From Arachnopeziza araneosa (taxonomy: Eukaryota > Ascomycota > Leotiomycetes > Helotiales > Arachnopezizaceae): a stretch of DNA of 64,000 nucleotides. The stretch's first letter is position 1, and each line of letters begins with the position of its first letter. The stretch spans positions 62,001 to 126,000 of the forward strand of contig QYAI01000017.1 in the NCBI GenBank assembly GCA_003988855.1. Direction: 5' to 3'. The translations under genes and the position numbers were made by a program. A model generated the notes under the pieces. That model had not been told where the DNA came from, searched no databases, and saw only the letters and a program-made list of their open reading frames with translations. Shown in pieces: positions 10,285 through 22,990 of the stretch.

Positions 10285-13200
10285 TCATTCATCACCAAAC
10301 ATATCCCAAACGCTCTTTGGCGCCTCATACTCTCCCTCACTCACACTCACAAAATCAATATCCAACCCAAAAGCTCTCGGTCCTCCCTTCTCAAGGCCTT
10401 TTTCTGTGGTCCAAACAGGCGGAGCTCTTAGTGCAATGACTGAAACTCGCAACCCAAACTTATAGTCGCTGATCCCCAATGGAGCTCCATTGGCCTTGTC
10501 CAAGAAAGTGATGAGATCCGGACAAACCGCTAACAAACGATCTTCCTTTCCTTCTTCGCGAAGGATGGCGCTCAGGTTCTCGTTTTCAAACTCTACGAGA
10601 AGGGACGAGGGAGCTTGGTTGTCGGAGGATGATTCGAGAAGGACACTGCCGCGTGTAAAACCTGAAGCAACTTTGCGAGTGACGGAAGTAATCTTGCCCG
10701 TGAAGAGGAGGATGCCGTTTTCTAGCTTGAGGAGAGAGATGACTGGGTCTTGTTTCAAGGCACGCGAGAGGGCGATTGAACGTCCTATCATCCATGCTGA
10801 TATTGAAAGTCAACATTAAAGTTTAACGTCATGAACACCGAGTATCTGCGCTGACTTACCATGTGAGAAACTATTTTTTGGAAGCATCTTGGCTTCAGAA
10901 CCGGAGATAGGATTTTGGCTCATCCCTGACAATGAACCAAGTTTCATACAAGCATCTCGCATAAGTAGCTCTGCTTCATCATTGTCTTTTGTATTTCTAA
11001 ATATCTGTGTAGAATGTTGGATTGTAGTCACTATCCGGGATGAGGAGATTCACATGTGGTGGGTCAATGCCGTCAGAAATGGCAGCTGGACAGATTGGGA
11101 CATCTTTTAAACATCTTACTGTCTGCCAAAGCATAGGGTACGCTCTTGCAACAAGATCCGTATCTAATGTGCTTTTGTTGAAACGATGAGCTGCTAACAA
11201 ACACTCGAAAGAATTTATGCCGCCTATCTTTTGTGGTGATTAGGATGATTGTTCGTAAAATAAAACTATTTTATCCTCTTCCGGTGCTATACTTCATCCC
11301 ACGAGACAAATGAAAATGCCTACTCACCTCATTAGGAACAACAGCATCAAATGAAGACAGACCTGTCACATTCATAACACCTCTGATTGCCTTCGTAACT
11401 CTACATCGATGTTAGTCGTTGCGATGGTACTTGACGCCGTTACTGAATTACTCATCCAAGCCAGGAATACGTTCTAGATAAACACTCGGAGAACCCTGTG
11501 AGAGTCAGCCTAAGATGATATTAATAAATGCTGGGAAATACCATAAAACCACCAACAATCACGACGGCATCATCCGGTAACGTATCCTGTCTTCTGATTG
11601 TGATATCCTTACCACTTCTAAGAACTAAAAGGCAAGCAAGATAAGAAGGATAAGGCTCTCCACTGCTCCCAACACCTAAAACTCCTGCCCCGTCCTGTAA
11701 GAATCGGAGATCTAACTCTGACAGATACCATAGATCTCCTTTGATCTTTGGTCTATACGATCCAAATTCGGTTTGTTCTGCAATGTCGTAGGAAGAGCTT
11801 TTTGAAAAGCTCGAAATATCTTGCGAGAGTTCGCTCAAAATCTGGGGTGCATGAATCTCTTGAAGAGCATCGTCGTTCTCTTCTTCAACCCCTTCAATTA
11901 GATCTCCTACCACTCGTACTATAATCCTAGTAGCTCCATTAGTAACGTATGAAACGGGCACAACGTCTATTTCGATAACCTCAATCGTTTCGATGTTCCC
12001 TCCAGCAGCCACACATCTTTCAATTGCCAAGGCTTGGGCATCTGCTATCTCTTCGTCGATTGTTTTCTCCCCGGAGATTATTGTTTTGTCTATCGTACCA
12101 CAGATCTTGCCCATCTACCCAAATCAGTTGACTGCGGAAAGTACAATTTTTGTCTTGCGTTTCTTACTGCAGCTCCAACAGCATTCGCTACTTCGAAATA
12201 CTTTGGTCTTATCAATTCACCAACTCCGGCGATCTGTTTGTCTATAATGATGCTTCCACCTCCAACGAGAATGAGTCTCACGTCTCCTGGTTTTGTCTTC
12301 ACAGAATCAATTCCTCTTTCCAAAGCTCTCATAATCTCGCGGCGACCAAAATCTTTGAGTTCGGAAGAGATAAGCTCTTGGGTACGTTCATTGCTGAAAA
12401 CAAGGTCTGTCGCCTAGGACTGTCGCGTTAGAGCTAGACCAATGGGCTTTACATTCCTCAACTTACTGTCACAGTCTGGCCGCCAAACCAGATACCCTCG
12501 TGACTCAATCTCGAGCCAACTGAATCTGGACCAACAGAAGTCCTACCATTTGTTGTTCGGACAATAGAACCACCACCTAGAGCAATACTGTGGACATCAG
12601 GAATGGTGAAATTTGTTCTTACGCCTGCAATTTTTACGAAAGCAGCGGACTGTCGGGGAAACCCAGAACGAAGTAGGGCACAAATATCTGTTGTTGTGCT
12701 AAACGGGTCAAATGAGGTCACTTCAGACTCAAGAAACTCACCCTCCCACATCAACAACGATTACTTCTCTATCATCTGACGAATTGGTGGTCTCTAGTTT
12801 TGCCAATAGTGCCGCACCTCTTGCACTATTAGTCGGACCAGATGAGAAACAGCGAATAGGATACTCAGCTGCTGTTGAAGCCTTGCTCAACGTTCCATCA
12901 TTTAGCGTGATGTACAACTTACACTTCCCGAGTTTTTGGATAGCAGTAGCAAATCCAACTATCACTTTGCGCGCAAATCTTCTCAAACTTGCATTCAGGA
13001 TGCTAGCATTCTCCCGTTCGAGAAAGCCGAGTCTGCCAATTGCATGAGAACATGAGATGTTATAGCCAAATCCTAGCTCTGTGGCGAGGATTTCTTGAGC
13101 TTCTTCTTCCTGAGAAGGATTTGAAGGAGAATATATGCCAATGACAACTATAGATCTGATTGACTTTGATTTGATGATTTTGGCTTGGGTTTTCAACTGT

Positions 13201-14000
13201 AAATGATTCAGAGGTGAGATGACGGTGCCGTCAACTAGATTTTTATTAGAGACACTGGCAATCATGATTAGGACAGTGGACGGTCGACTTACCTTGATAT
13301 CCGCCGTCGACATATGCAATATGGCCTTCCATCAGCTCTCGCAACTCCGGTGAGAATTCCGCAAAGGGTGGAGAGCTTTGAGAATATGGTCCACATAGTC
13401 TTATAACTGCAACTTTATCCAATTTGCTAGAATCTCGCTCAAGAACGGCATTGACGAATTGCTAAATTGATTTAGCTTCTCCCCTCACCAAATCTGATAC
13501 CTGGAATGAGGAAAACTCTTGGAAGCAGTAAGGAACAAGAAAATCGTCAGCGTTCGAGGCCGGAACCTGTTTTGCCTATATTTTTATTGGTCACAAATTT
13601 CAGGTCCTCTGGGGACTGAAACTGCCGCTTTCCGAGCTTCCAGAAGCGACTGTATCAAATGGTTGAAAAATGGGCGGTGATTTTGGAATTTATTCAGGAA
13701 CTTACTGTAGTCCCAATTTTGACGGAAGCTATCTGACCTGAAGATATGCCAGAGGTAGTTACAACAGCATCAATAGCTTTTTCTACACCTCGTTGTATAT
13801 CATGTGTTGTTGGAGTTTTATGGGAAAAGAGCACGTTTTCTCCTTGCAAAACGACACTGCACGAACATCAGACTTTGGTCTCACATCGGGCGATATCTGG
13901 GATTATACCAATCGGTATTAGAACCACCAACATCGACACCTACTACATAGGTCAAGGGTGGAGGTCTCTCGTTCAATCCAATAATTGGCGAGAAAGACAT
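10285..14000 (-). CDS. Hydantoinase/oxoprolinase-type protein fused to DUF917
   Basis: I assembled twelve exons on the minus strand: 14000-13909, 13856-13706, 13461-13293, 13234-12742, 12698-12467, 12413-12168, 12114-11542, 11495-11452, 11400-11328, 11227-11054, 11004-10860 and 10796-10285. They total 967 residues with phase kept at every join. The N-terminal half is a hydantoinase A/oxoprolinase ATPase fold: GVDVGGSNTD near residue 22, then KIGTT, VVDVGGTTTDICAL and LVGGGSIII. The C-terminal third is the DUF917 (S-methyl thiohydantoin desulfurase-like) region, with GGFMGSPSV and WMIGRS. Two-domain proteins of this type are common in filamentous fungi; the reaction is probably ATP-dependent opening of a hydantoin-like ring, but the substrate is not known. 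Intron 2 (244 bases) is unusually long and could hide a small extra exon, although the direct join reads well into QFVNAVLERD. One donor is GTATAA. Confidence 0.85.
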
Positions 14001-15084
14001 GATTGAACTTCTTATGGAGAAGATGAGGAAATTCTGAAGTCATCGACAGCCAGCCCCCCTACATTTGAGAAATACATAGTGACCACCGGATGGCGCCACT
14101 GTGGAGCGGCCGGCCGTGGTGTTGGCACTGCCATCGCGTAGAAAGGTCACAATACTTGTCACATTAGGAGAGATCCTCCGACAACAGGCGACGATGCTGC
14201 CATCATCCCTAGAGGGGTGGGCTTGAAGAGTGGGATATAATACAGTCAAATATGAATCTAGAGGTAAAGCAAGGCATTTCTGCTTCTCGGTCTGTCAGTA
14301 CCATGTGAGTCTTGTCGATCACTTCTCTATCTTGGCAGTTGCAAGAAATCAAGGACGACTTGAGGAAAAGGAGGGAGTAGGAGCGGTCATTGTTGTAGGT
14401 CTGGACTAATATATATCAGTACGGAGAGTGCCATCGCACAACCAACACTACTAGGTAGGAAGCACTATGGTGGCGGATCGTAATTCTAGACAATAATATT
14501 CCTTGGTACAGAGAAGTATCAGTGCGGTGTTCAAGGAAAGCTCGTGAATGGCTTACGCAGCCCAAAACCTCGCACAAGCACTGCTTAGGGATTCGATTGA
14601 AATGGCAATTGAGCTGACCAATCGGAATTAGTCCCAAGAGGCCGAGGGTGGCATGTTCCCGACCGCTGACAGCCCGAACACCATCACCACCACCATCCAA
14701 CATGAGGGGATCCTAGACTGATGTCCCCCCGAGCTCCAGTCAATATGCGCATCGGCATATGCACGATGCACCTAAATCACTCAAAATAAGCTGATGGGTT
14801 GCTATTCGGGAAACCCGAGCGGTTCAACAATGAGACGTTGGTCATCACTGCGGCGTCCGTGAGTAAAGCATCCGAATGGAAGTGTTCTTCAGCAACCTGC
14901 ACCAGTTGGAGGTCCTGCAACTTTCCGTTCCGCCAGGCAAGCCGAATTTACTGTCCCGCAATAGGCCCGGGGATATATATTGCTCTGTCCAAGAGGCCGC
15001 AGTTGTCAGGGACAGCCTTGATAATTTTCTGAGGCAAAGGTGTCAAGCCCTTTCCCCCCAACAACTTCTGGAACACCACTTCCC
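14001..15084. other. Intergenic region between divergent genes
   Basis: This 1.08 kb stretch lies between the starts of the hydantoinase gene and the Atg22-like gene. Open frames here are short and show no family motif. It probably holds both promoters. Confidence 0.45.
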
Positions 15085-17298
15085 ATGATGGTGGCCGAAC
15101 AAGAATACCATCTCAAAGGAGAGCAGGGCCGTATCTCGAAACTGCCTTTCACAGCTGTCGCTGCCCCATCGCCACCGAGCAGTTCTGAGCCAGCTGTGCC
15201 TCACGAGATCCATGACCTTGAACACTTTCGACCCCAGGGTGCTCCTGCTACAAAGAGAGAGGTATATTCGTACTATACTTATTATGCTGGAAATAACGGC
15301 ATAGGAAGTTTCCAATAGTATGTTGCAGCTTAACTTAGCAAGGGCGATGAGACTAAAAATTTTCAGTTCAAACCTTCTCTTTCAGAATCTCATCTATCAA
15401 GCATCCTTCAACCCAAATGCTCTTCCAATTGGCAGTGTAGCATGTGGGGTCGACCCCACCGCTCCGTGCCATGTGTTCTGGGGTGGAGGCCAAAAGACAA
15501 AAGCATATACCTCAGTGATTCTGATAGCACAAGGTCTAACGTTCCTTGCCCAAGCTATACTCTTCATTGGAGTTGGCAGTTTGGCTGATTTCGGGAATTG
15601 GAATCCGTGGGTTGTGAGAGGTTTCTCTGTCCTTTCCTGGGCCTTTGAGTTTGGCTTTCTGGGCGTGAAAACAGCAGACAAATGGAGAACCGCTATGGCT
15701 TTGTATATTTTAAGCGGTAGACATCTCCGGAATCACCTACTATGTTTATTATGCTAATAAATTTAGGCGTAACATTTTGGGCTTCATATGTATTTTTTAA
15801 TGCTATATTCCCGAAATTATCACACGATCTACCGGAAGTCCGAGAAGCGTGGGAAGAATATGTAAATGGTAGGATCAACGAGGACCAATATGAACACACG
15901 TGTTCTATGGCTCGATCTCGAATCATGAATCATAGTTATGGTATGCATTACTGAGAACAATTTTCTGGGGAATGACTCTTTATTTATGAAAAACTGTTTG
16001 AATCGCACATGCTAATTGATTGGTAGGATGGAACAATGTTGGATTCACCATATGCTGTGCAATTTCTCTAGGCGCACTGTTTGGGCTCCATGCCAATGAT
16101 GGAACGGCCCAAAATAACTGGGGATACTCAGTTTCGGTCGCAGTATGCACTGGATTCTGGATTATCCTCGCTATTCCATGGTTTATGTGGGAGAAGAAGC
16201 GTCCTGGGCCACCACTCCCACCAGGCGATAATTACCTGACTTTTGGATTCAAGCAGACATGGTTCGCTGCAAAACAAGCTTGGACTTTGAAACAAACTTT
16301 TTTTTATCTGATTGCATTCTTTCTCCTTGCAGATGGACTCAATACCACGATCACTTTAGTTGCGATTTCTCAAACTCAAGTCGTCGCATTCTCAGCCACA
16401 GAGAACACCTATCTCATCATGGTTCAAGGTGGAAGCGCAATTATCGGAGTATTTGGGGCCTATTATGTACAGTAAGTACGCCCGTCTCAACTGTGCACTC
16501 TTTTGCTCTTCTTTTGGATATGCTTCTCCTCATCACCTTTACGACCACGCGATTAGGCTCTACTTCAGCCATACGTAGCTGTTTACCCCCTCTCCAAATT
16601 TGAAACACTGCTTTACATTGAAAGCTCAACTTATTGGTATTCCAGAAGGTATTTCGGACTTAGTACAAAGACGATGCTTCAATTGACTAACTTTGGCTGT
16701 CTTCTGCTGCCTCTGTGGGGAATGGTTGGTATCTGGACGACGAAATTTGGGTATCATAATCTCTGGGAATTTTGGGCCTTCAATGGTCAATTCGGTTTTA
16801 CACTTGGTGCCCAGTTTTCCTACGGTCAAGCTTTTATGGCCGAGCTGGTTCCACGGGGTCGCGAATACATGTTCTTCTCTCTATTGGGAATAGTTTCAAA
16901 AGGCTCCGCATGGATTGGACCTATTGTGAGCAGGTAGGCTTGATTCTCATACTGATTTGCTGATCCTTTCAACTAAACCTCCGAAGCTCGGGAGGGCGTG
17001 CAGAAACACTTGCGAACATGCGACTCCCGAATAGCTTCTGCACCCCAAAGCCTCTTAATAAACTCCAACTATTTCGCAGTGCTAATGCGATGACAGTGCT
17101 ATTGTAGACCGGAACGGAAACCAGTGGACCGCCTTCCCGTTTGTCGCGGCCCTAATTTTTGTGCCTTGGGTGGGGATCTTTTTCATAAGTGAGGTCAAAT
17201 CACGACAGGAATGTGCGGAATATTTGGCCAGGGAAGCCTCGCGGCTACGTAAGATCTCGGAAAATCAGATTGAAGACGACCATGACAAGAAATTGTAA
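15085..17298 (+). CDS. Atg22-like MFS transporter
   Basis: Six exons (15085-15317, 15367-15716, 15767-15940, 16027-16471, 16646-16933, 17097-17298) give 563 residues. The block KREVYSYYTYYAGNNGIGSF after a proline-rich cytosolic start is the family signature of Atg22 proteins, followed by QNLIYQA. About eleven hydrophobic segments follow, with the long loop between the early helices seen in this family, and WIGPIVSSAIVDRNGN near the end. Yeast Atg22 exports amino acids from the vacuole after autophagic breakdown. Fungi carry several paralogs, and this one could have another substrate. Introns 4 and 5 are longer (174 and 163 bases) but the protein reads cleanly through both. The start is the first ATG of a pair at 15085/15088. 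A Zn2Cys6 regulator lies 1.4 kb downstream on the same strand. Confidence 0.85.
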
Positions 17299-18740
17299 AA
17301 ACATATCTAATTTCTTACACTTTTAGGCAAACAAGAAGTAGGGACACACAAGAGGCAGGCAAAAGAAGCAAGGACCTCAATTTATTTTTTCAACCTACAG
17401 AAAACATTGGTCGGAGAGAGGCTCGAGATCCGAAAAAGCCCCAATAGTCCACCTCATTGGATTTATTGCAGCCTATCTAAATACAGGAGTAGGACCTAGA
17501 ATCAGAATATCCAATTATTTTCAGACCCCTAGCATTTCAGCTGCACCTCACCAAATACACTTTCAGATGCTTTCGTCTCCAAAAGGATTTGCGGAAAGCC
17601 TCAACGGAGGCAAATCTTATCCGATACGGATTATTACCTTCTTAGGACTCGTAAAATAGATCGATCACGCGTAGATCCAATGTGGCATGACTTATACATC
17701 GGTCTTAAACCTGCATTCGGCCCAAGGACCCGGGTATTGAATTTGCTTTGGCCACCCGCTTCCGCATAATGCCTCATTATGCAGTCGGATTATTCGGTAT
17801 AGTCAGACACGTCTCGTTTCCCATGAAACAAGCAGACTTCGGCCCGTTGTACAAGAAGCCGGGGTTGGGAGCCGGCAGTAAGATTGACGCTCGGAGAAGA
17901 GATGGTGCAGCCGGCTTGTTGGCTCGATGTCGAGTCATTGTCGAGCCGAATCATTTAAGCTGAACATCGATCGTATTTTAAAAGAGCTGAAGACTCTCAG
18001 AATTACTCGCGCAGACATGTCTCCGCCAATTGAAAATGGGCCAAGGTTGGGAACTTGCGCAACCTGTTCTACATGAGGGTAGACAATAATGCAGAAGTAA
18101 AACAGAAGCCATCTACATGCACCTTAGTGTCAACATTCTAGAAGTAGCTTCCGCTTTTCTGTGCGTCAGTCAACGCAATGAAAAGCCCGGAAACCGGTTT
18201 CAAGAAGCATCGTAGAAACTACTATGCTGCTGTGCAACGTGGACGGGACGATAAGGAGGACCAGGGATGAGAAGCAGTTTTTTCTGACGGCGTGGTCGCT
18301 ATTTTCAGCCACCATCTTGGTGTTCAGCTCCCCTCCCATGATGCGAAGTTTTGGTGGTGTTTGGATCGGGCAGGGGGGTCACTATCTGCAAAGTGTCTCA
18401 CTACTCTCCGCACTTCTTGATGCTGGCTTTTCCACGTGAGAATCCTTGCTTCGTCCTTCAAAACCCTTGAAGATGCGTCCCATTGAGGACTCCTATCCGG
18501 CCCCACTCCCCATTGCCCACATCAAAGACGCACCAGTGGTTCGGGTTGGTGGCTGTTATTATGGCATCCTCCTGCACTCACCAAGGAAAATGGCTGCCGA
18601 AAGAACATATGAAGCCGAACGACCTCTCCCGTCCGCGGGCTTGTGAACCAGCGCTCGCACTGTACTGCCGAGTAACCTCACCGAGAAGGGAGAGGGAGAA
18701 TTCGGCCTTGAGCTGAGCTTGGTAAGACTATATCGAGAAG
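17299..18740. other. Intergenic region upstream of the Zn2Cys6 gene
   Basis: This 1.44 kb stretch has no gene I can support. It presumably contains the promoter of the transcription factor and the terminator of the transporter gene. Confidence 0.45.
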
Positions 18741-20503
18741 ATGCTTTCTGAGCGAAAGATAGGAAGTGGAGTGGGAATCAGAGCCCCCGTCCCAAGGACA
18801 AGAACCGGTGAGCTCGAAAAGGGTCGTCTTCCTTTCAAGCTCAATGCTAATGTGGTGGAAGGCTGTCTTACTTGCCGTAAGCGCAAAGTGAAATGCGATG
18901 AGTTACATCCAGTGTGTTCAAGATGCCATCGCCTTCAACGAGAGTGTCGGTGGAGCGACAATATGCCGATTGTCGAGCAGCGGCGACGATACACCGCCTC
19001 ATCAACGTCCGTCTTAGATAGGAGCATTTTATCTGGCCAGAACTTTGTAATCGAGCTACCAAATATTGATCGAGCAACTGGTATGTATATATCTGACCCC
19101 TAACTTGGAAAAGTTCAGAGCCTCGTTCTTGGCACGTATTTTAAGATCCGTCTGAGAACTCAACTTCTTTTAAGAAGTATTATTAAGAAGCATCGTTCAG
19201 GAACCCGTACTGATTTACGTAGTTCCATACATCCATCACTTTGTGACTTTCTGCTCAAGATTCTTGGCGTATTCAAATGACAATGAAGGGAATCCTTTTC
19301 AAGTAGAGTTATTTCCACTGGCGTCGACATCACCTGCGCTGCTAAATGCCATGGCAGCTGTTGCTGCAGGGCATCTGACAAGAAGTCAGAAGCATCATAC
19401 ACTTAAATCAGCCCACTATTACGCTCTGGCGTTGAAAGAGTTGAATGCAACACTATCGAATCCCGTGGTCGCTCGTTCCGACTCAACGTTGGGGGCATGC
19501 CTTCTTTTGTGTGTTTATGAGGTGGGTGGTATCCAACCTGGTTTAGTAATATCAAAATATACTTATTCTTGCAGATTTCTCACCCAGAAACCAATTGTCT
19601 CTGGCAAGGACACCTTCAAGGAGCCAGAGATCTGATCTTGTTCAGAGGCGGCCCGAAGCCAAGTCACTACTTGACACGATTCTTCGCATTTCTTGACATA
19701 TCGAGTTGTCTTTTGTCGAGCCATGAGCCGTTTCTTCAAGGCAACTATTGGCTTGCAGATACCTCAGTCCATGAACGCAGAGGCAACGCACCACCCCAAC
19801 CATGCTGGCCGTTTTACGATACGGAGAGGTTAATGGTGAATCACTTCCACGAACTCATGTGCTTTATGGTGGAAATCGGTCGTCTTTCTTCATATTCAAT
19901 GTCTGATTTCGGAAGTGCACATCCCGAGACTGTATGTCAAAGAGCAACTCTGATCCACAGAAACCTTCGAGCATGGTGGAGCCAAGTGCCTTCTGAGCTA
20001 CGAGATCAGAGAAATGACTGGAGACGTCAATCCCGGCCTCGCAAGCTGACCCTGGCAGAAACGCTAGAAGAGGAGTCTTTATCAAGCACGAAATCATGTG
20101 TAGATGGATGTCTCATATTTCTACATCACTTGCAAGACCCTCTAGGACGACACCCACAGCACCTGGAAGTCGGCGAAGCAGTAGCAGATGTTCTCGAAAT
20201 TGCGAGTGAGATACCGTCTGGATATGGGTTGCAAATGGGTGTCTATTGGGCATTATTTATGGCAGGAGTGACTATCTATGATAATAAGGCAGCAGAGGAT
20301 CTTATCCGGGAAAATCTGAAGGCCGATGGTAATTCAAGTATCTACGTAAGTCCATTACTGAACCCGGAAATCTCAATATCTGACGGCTGTAGCACGCTGA
20401 TCGAGCTCTCGAGCTACTGGAGGTTCTTTGGAGCAGGCAGCGCCAATATAGCGCAAAGTATGACTGGAGACACGTACAGGAGCAGATGGGAATGAAAGTG
20501 TAA
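18741..20503 (+). CDS. Zn2Cys6 fungal transcription factor
   Basis: The proposed exons are 18741-19080, 19119-19135, 19201-19521, 19575-20345 and 20393-20503, giving about 519 residues. The binuclear zinc cluster is near residues 40-70: CLTCRKRKVKCDE, then CSRCHRLQRECRW, with all six cysteines present. The remainder is the fungal regulatory region, with NPFQVELFPLASTSPALL, a frequent motif of the Fungal_trans_2 type. The last intron matters: reading straight on gives a false tail, whereas splicing 20346-20392 yields HADRALELLEVLW and ends WRHVQEQMGMKV. The 17-base second exon is the weakest part; it fits phase exactly but needs transcript support. It is a nuclear DNA-binding regulator, and the targets are unknown. 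Neighbouring transporter or hydrolase genes are possible targets by position only. Confidence 0.8.
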
Positions 20504-21053
20504 GTATCTGCTACCAAATCTCTTTCTACAGCAGCTGACGATAGATTTCAGCATGTTTTTGGTGTGATTGAGCAACAGAGATGAAGGATCGGAGCATTCA
20601 CGGATACTAGACCGTATATCTCCCATTTTGGGGAGCAAACAACCCATAAACGATACTAGTCGTTGGGTCAGATTTCGGAACATCAGGTTACGTCCACTGG
20701 GGCGTCATAAACTTGAGATGATAAATTATGCCACTTTGTGGTATAAATATTTGGAAGACGAGCTTACCAGAGCCGAAAAGCCTTCCAGGCACGACACAAC
20801 TTGGAGAGTTGAAAGCATATATTTTCTACACAGCCAGGGATCAGTCTCAATGGCAAATTCACCATTCCTGCAACCTACAGCTAAAGGAACCATTCTTGTA
20901 AATATTGGAGCACTCCTGGTTTTCACGCGCCTTCGCTGCTGGGGACAGCATTTTTGCCACCTCTTGGCCTTGGACATACCCTGGCTTACCTTATAATACC
21001 ACCACTTTAAAATTCGACTGGTTCGAATCACGAAAATACACTCTTCTAACCTA
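20504..21053. other. Intergenic region, no gene supported
   Basis: An open frame at 20568-20996 exists but has no ATG context or motif that I trust. I see no other feature. Confidence 0.35.
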
Positions 21054-21860
21054 CTATCCCATCAAATCATTCTTCTCATGAAACCACCAGTGGTGCATTA
21101 CTTCTCTCTCATGCAACCATTCGTCGATCTCCCGCTTCGAAACGTCATGGAGAGGTTGCGCTTTTTGGCGCCAGTATACGATATAGCGCTTCTTAAGAGT
21201 TGCGTAAAGGATTCTAAGATTAGTTCATCTATAAGTACGTAGTCTGATTCCCTATTCAACCTTTTTCCTCTGCCTTTCTTACGAGTAACTAAGCAATGTA
21301 AAGAGAACTTCACAGAATCCATCCACCAATATCAACACTATCATCATAATTTGTGACAAAGAGCTTCTCATATCTGCAGCAGGAGATGTAAAACCTCTTC
21401 GATAGCAGCGATGACATCGCGGCTGCAGCGTTTCAACAACCTGGTTAATAAAATGCCGTGTAATATCGAGCATTTATTCATTGGTCTGGTGCTTTTGAGT
21501 TTTGACGATGTATGCCGCACTTCATTTCCTCCTTCCTTTCCCTATTTGCTAAAACATGTTTAGAAAGCACGTACCTGATCCAAAAACCACAATAAAAAAA
21601 TATCATCGCAAAATTGAACACGATATGCCGACCGTAAAGGTGGTGATACATGAAGGAGATTAGCGAATATGGATATGAAATTGTAATGAGTAGAGGGTAC
21701 ACAAATAGCGCTGGGCTGAAAATTTCTGGCTGCTTGCAAGGCATTTGAGGTGCAGAGAGAAAATATACCATAATCTCTCTAGATGAACAATGAAAGGTCA
21801 ATATGACACACCGAGCACTGAAGCGATAATTATGAAATTTACTGTGCAAACCACAAATGT
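21054..21860 (-). other. Unresolved coding-like patch, possible decayed gene
   Basis: Three minus-strand segments have protein-like composition and plausible splice edges, but I cannot join them into one convincing gene. One follows a CTAG acceptor near 21780 and reads RDYGIFSLCTSNALQAARNF on to DDIFLLWFLDQ, ending at a GTACGT donor near 21560. Another runs around 21400 (RFYISCCRYEKLFVTNYDD). The last follows a TTAG acceptor near 21200, reads KREIDEWLHEREV, and ends in TAG at 21054. Between them frames are interrupted by stops. I do not recognise a family. It could be a multi-exon gene with unusual introns or a gene in decay. Confidence 0.25.
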
Positions 21861-22431
21861 CCACTTATATTTTGAAGCAGGTCATCCCTGATGCAAGTAA
21901 CTGATAACGCCTTAAAACCCCCGTAGCTCAAGCTCAACGTCCCGTTGCAAAAGCAATTTTGACTCTGGACCATGTCATACATTTCCGTGCCGCAGAAGAA
22001 AAACCCGATCGATCCAGGTCCGGACCAGACAGACCTTCGGAAACACCGACCGATGCCATCCAACAGCGGTCCCAAAGAAAACATGACTCGTCACGACCTG
22101 GCTCGACCGATCTCAACCCGAGTCATCTGAGATCCTGTCTCAGGCAACAGCTCGTCCGATCGATCAAGCGGTCCGCAGCCACCAAAAGAACCCCAAAAAA
22201 AGCGAAGGAAAGGATGCAACTGCCGCCGTCGCCAAAGCAATGTACGAAGGTGCCTCCTGTGCCGAGATGCCTCCTGTCTCGAGAGGGGATAGGGTTAGTG
22301 CCGTACCGATCGATACCCCGTGCTAGGTAGGACATGCTGCTCCCCTTGATCAACCCACGCCAAGAATAGTTGTACCGATCTTTTCCCCGTGGATCGACGC
22401 GCTGCTGGGATGAAGATGCGGCTACAGGGTT

Positions 22432-22450
22432 GAGAGAGAGAGAGAGAGAG
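22432..22450. repeat. GA dinucleotide microsatellite
   Basis: A run of about nine GA units lies in the 3' flank of the GH43 gene. Nothing else is recognised between 21861 and 22990 apart from short CGATC-rich stretches near 22010-22160. Confidence 0.8.
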
Positions 22451-22990
22451 CGAGAGGGCCTTAGCCCAAGGGACTACGGCACTCCACATGTCCTAGGTGC
22501 GTAGGTTGGCACTCTTGGCGTCTAGTGAGGCTCCGTTTCAAGCGCTTTGCATGGCGCTGAACCCGAAACTGGTTGGGACTGATAGGGAGAGGACCACTGT
22601 TGGTTGAGGGGACCGAGTCTTAGTGTGGAAAATTGTTTTTACTCTGCTGGAGTTACACAACAGAGGTAGAATATTGGGGCTACGTGGCAGAATTAGTTTG
22701 TAGCCTCGAGTTACGCAGCTGAATTGGTTTTGTTGTATTGGGGTTTTACGGCAAATCGGATCTAAGTGTTTGTTGCCTGTTCGATCCGATTCTTATGATG
22801 TATCATTGCGGAAGGAGAGTTTTCTTTTTGTGGGAAAGACATGGAGGACTGGATTGGTGGTTGATATAAATTAAAAGGGGAGGAGAAAACTGAGTACGTC
22901 ATAGACTCGTCGGCCATTATTTGAATCAATACTGTAGAATATGTACAAACGCCACCCATGGTATATACACCCCACTGCTTGCTGCTCAGC

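Noticed and set aside
14040..14703. Two minus-strand frames upstream of the Atg22-like gene
   Set aside because: No motif, no splice links and in a region expected to be promoter.
18224..18716. Short plus-strand frames before the Zn2Cys6 gene
   Set aside because: No motif and inconsistent frames; treated as promoter or leader.
20568..20996. Possible oxygenase-like open frame, with a TILVNIGALL stretch resembling 2-oxoglutarate oxygenases
   Set aside because: The match is one short hydrophobic stretch; the iron-binding HxD and distal H are missing, and the start context is poor.
21010..21024. GGTTCGAATC-like T-loop sequence suggesting a tRNA
   Set aside because: No matching acceptor or anticodon stem could be found on either side.
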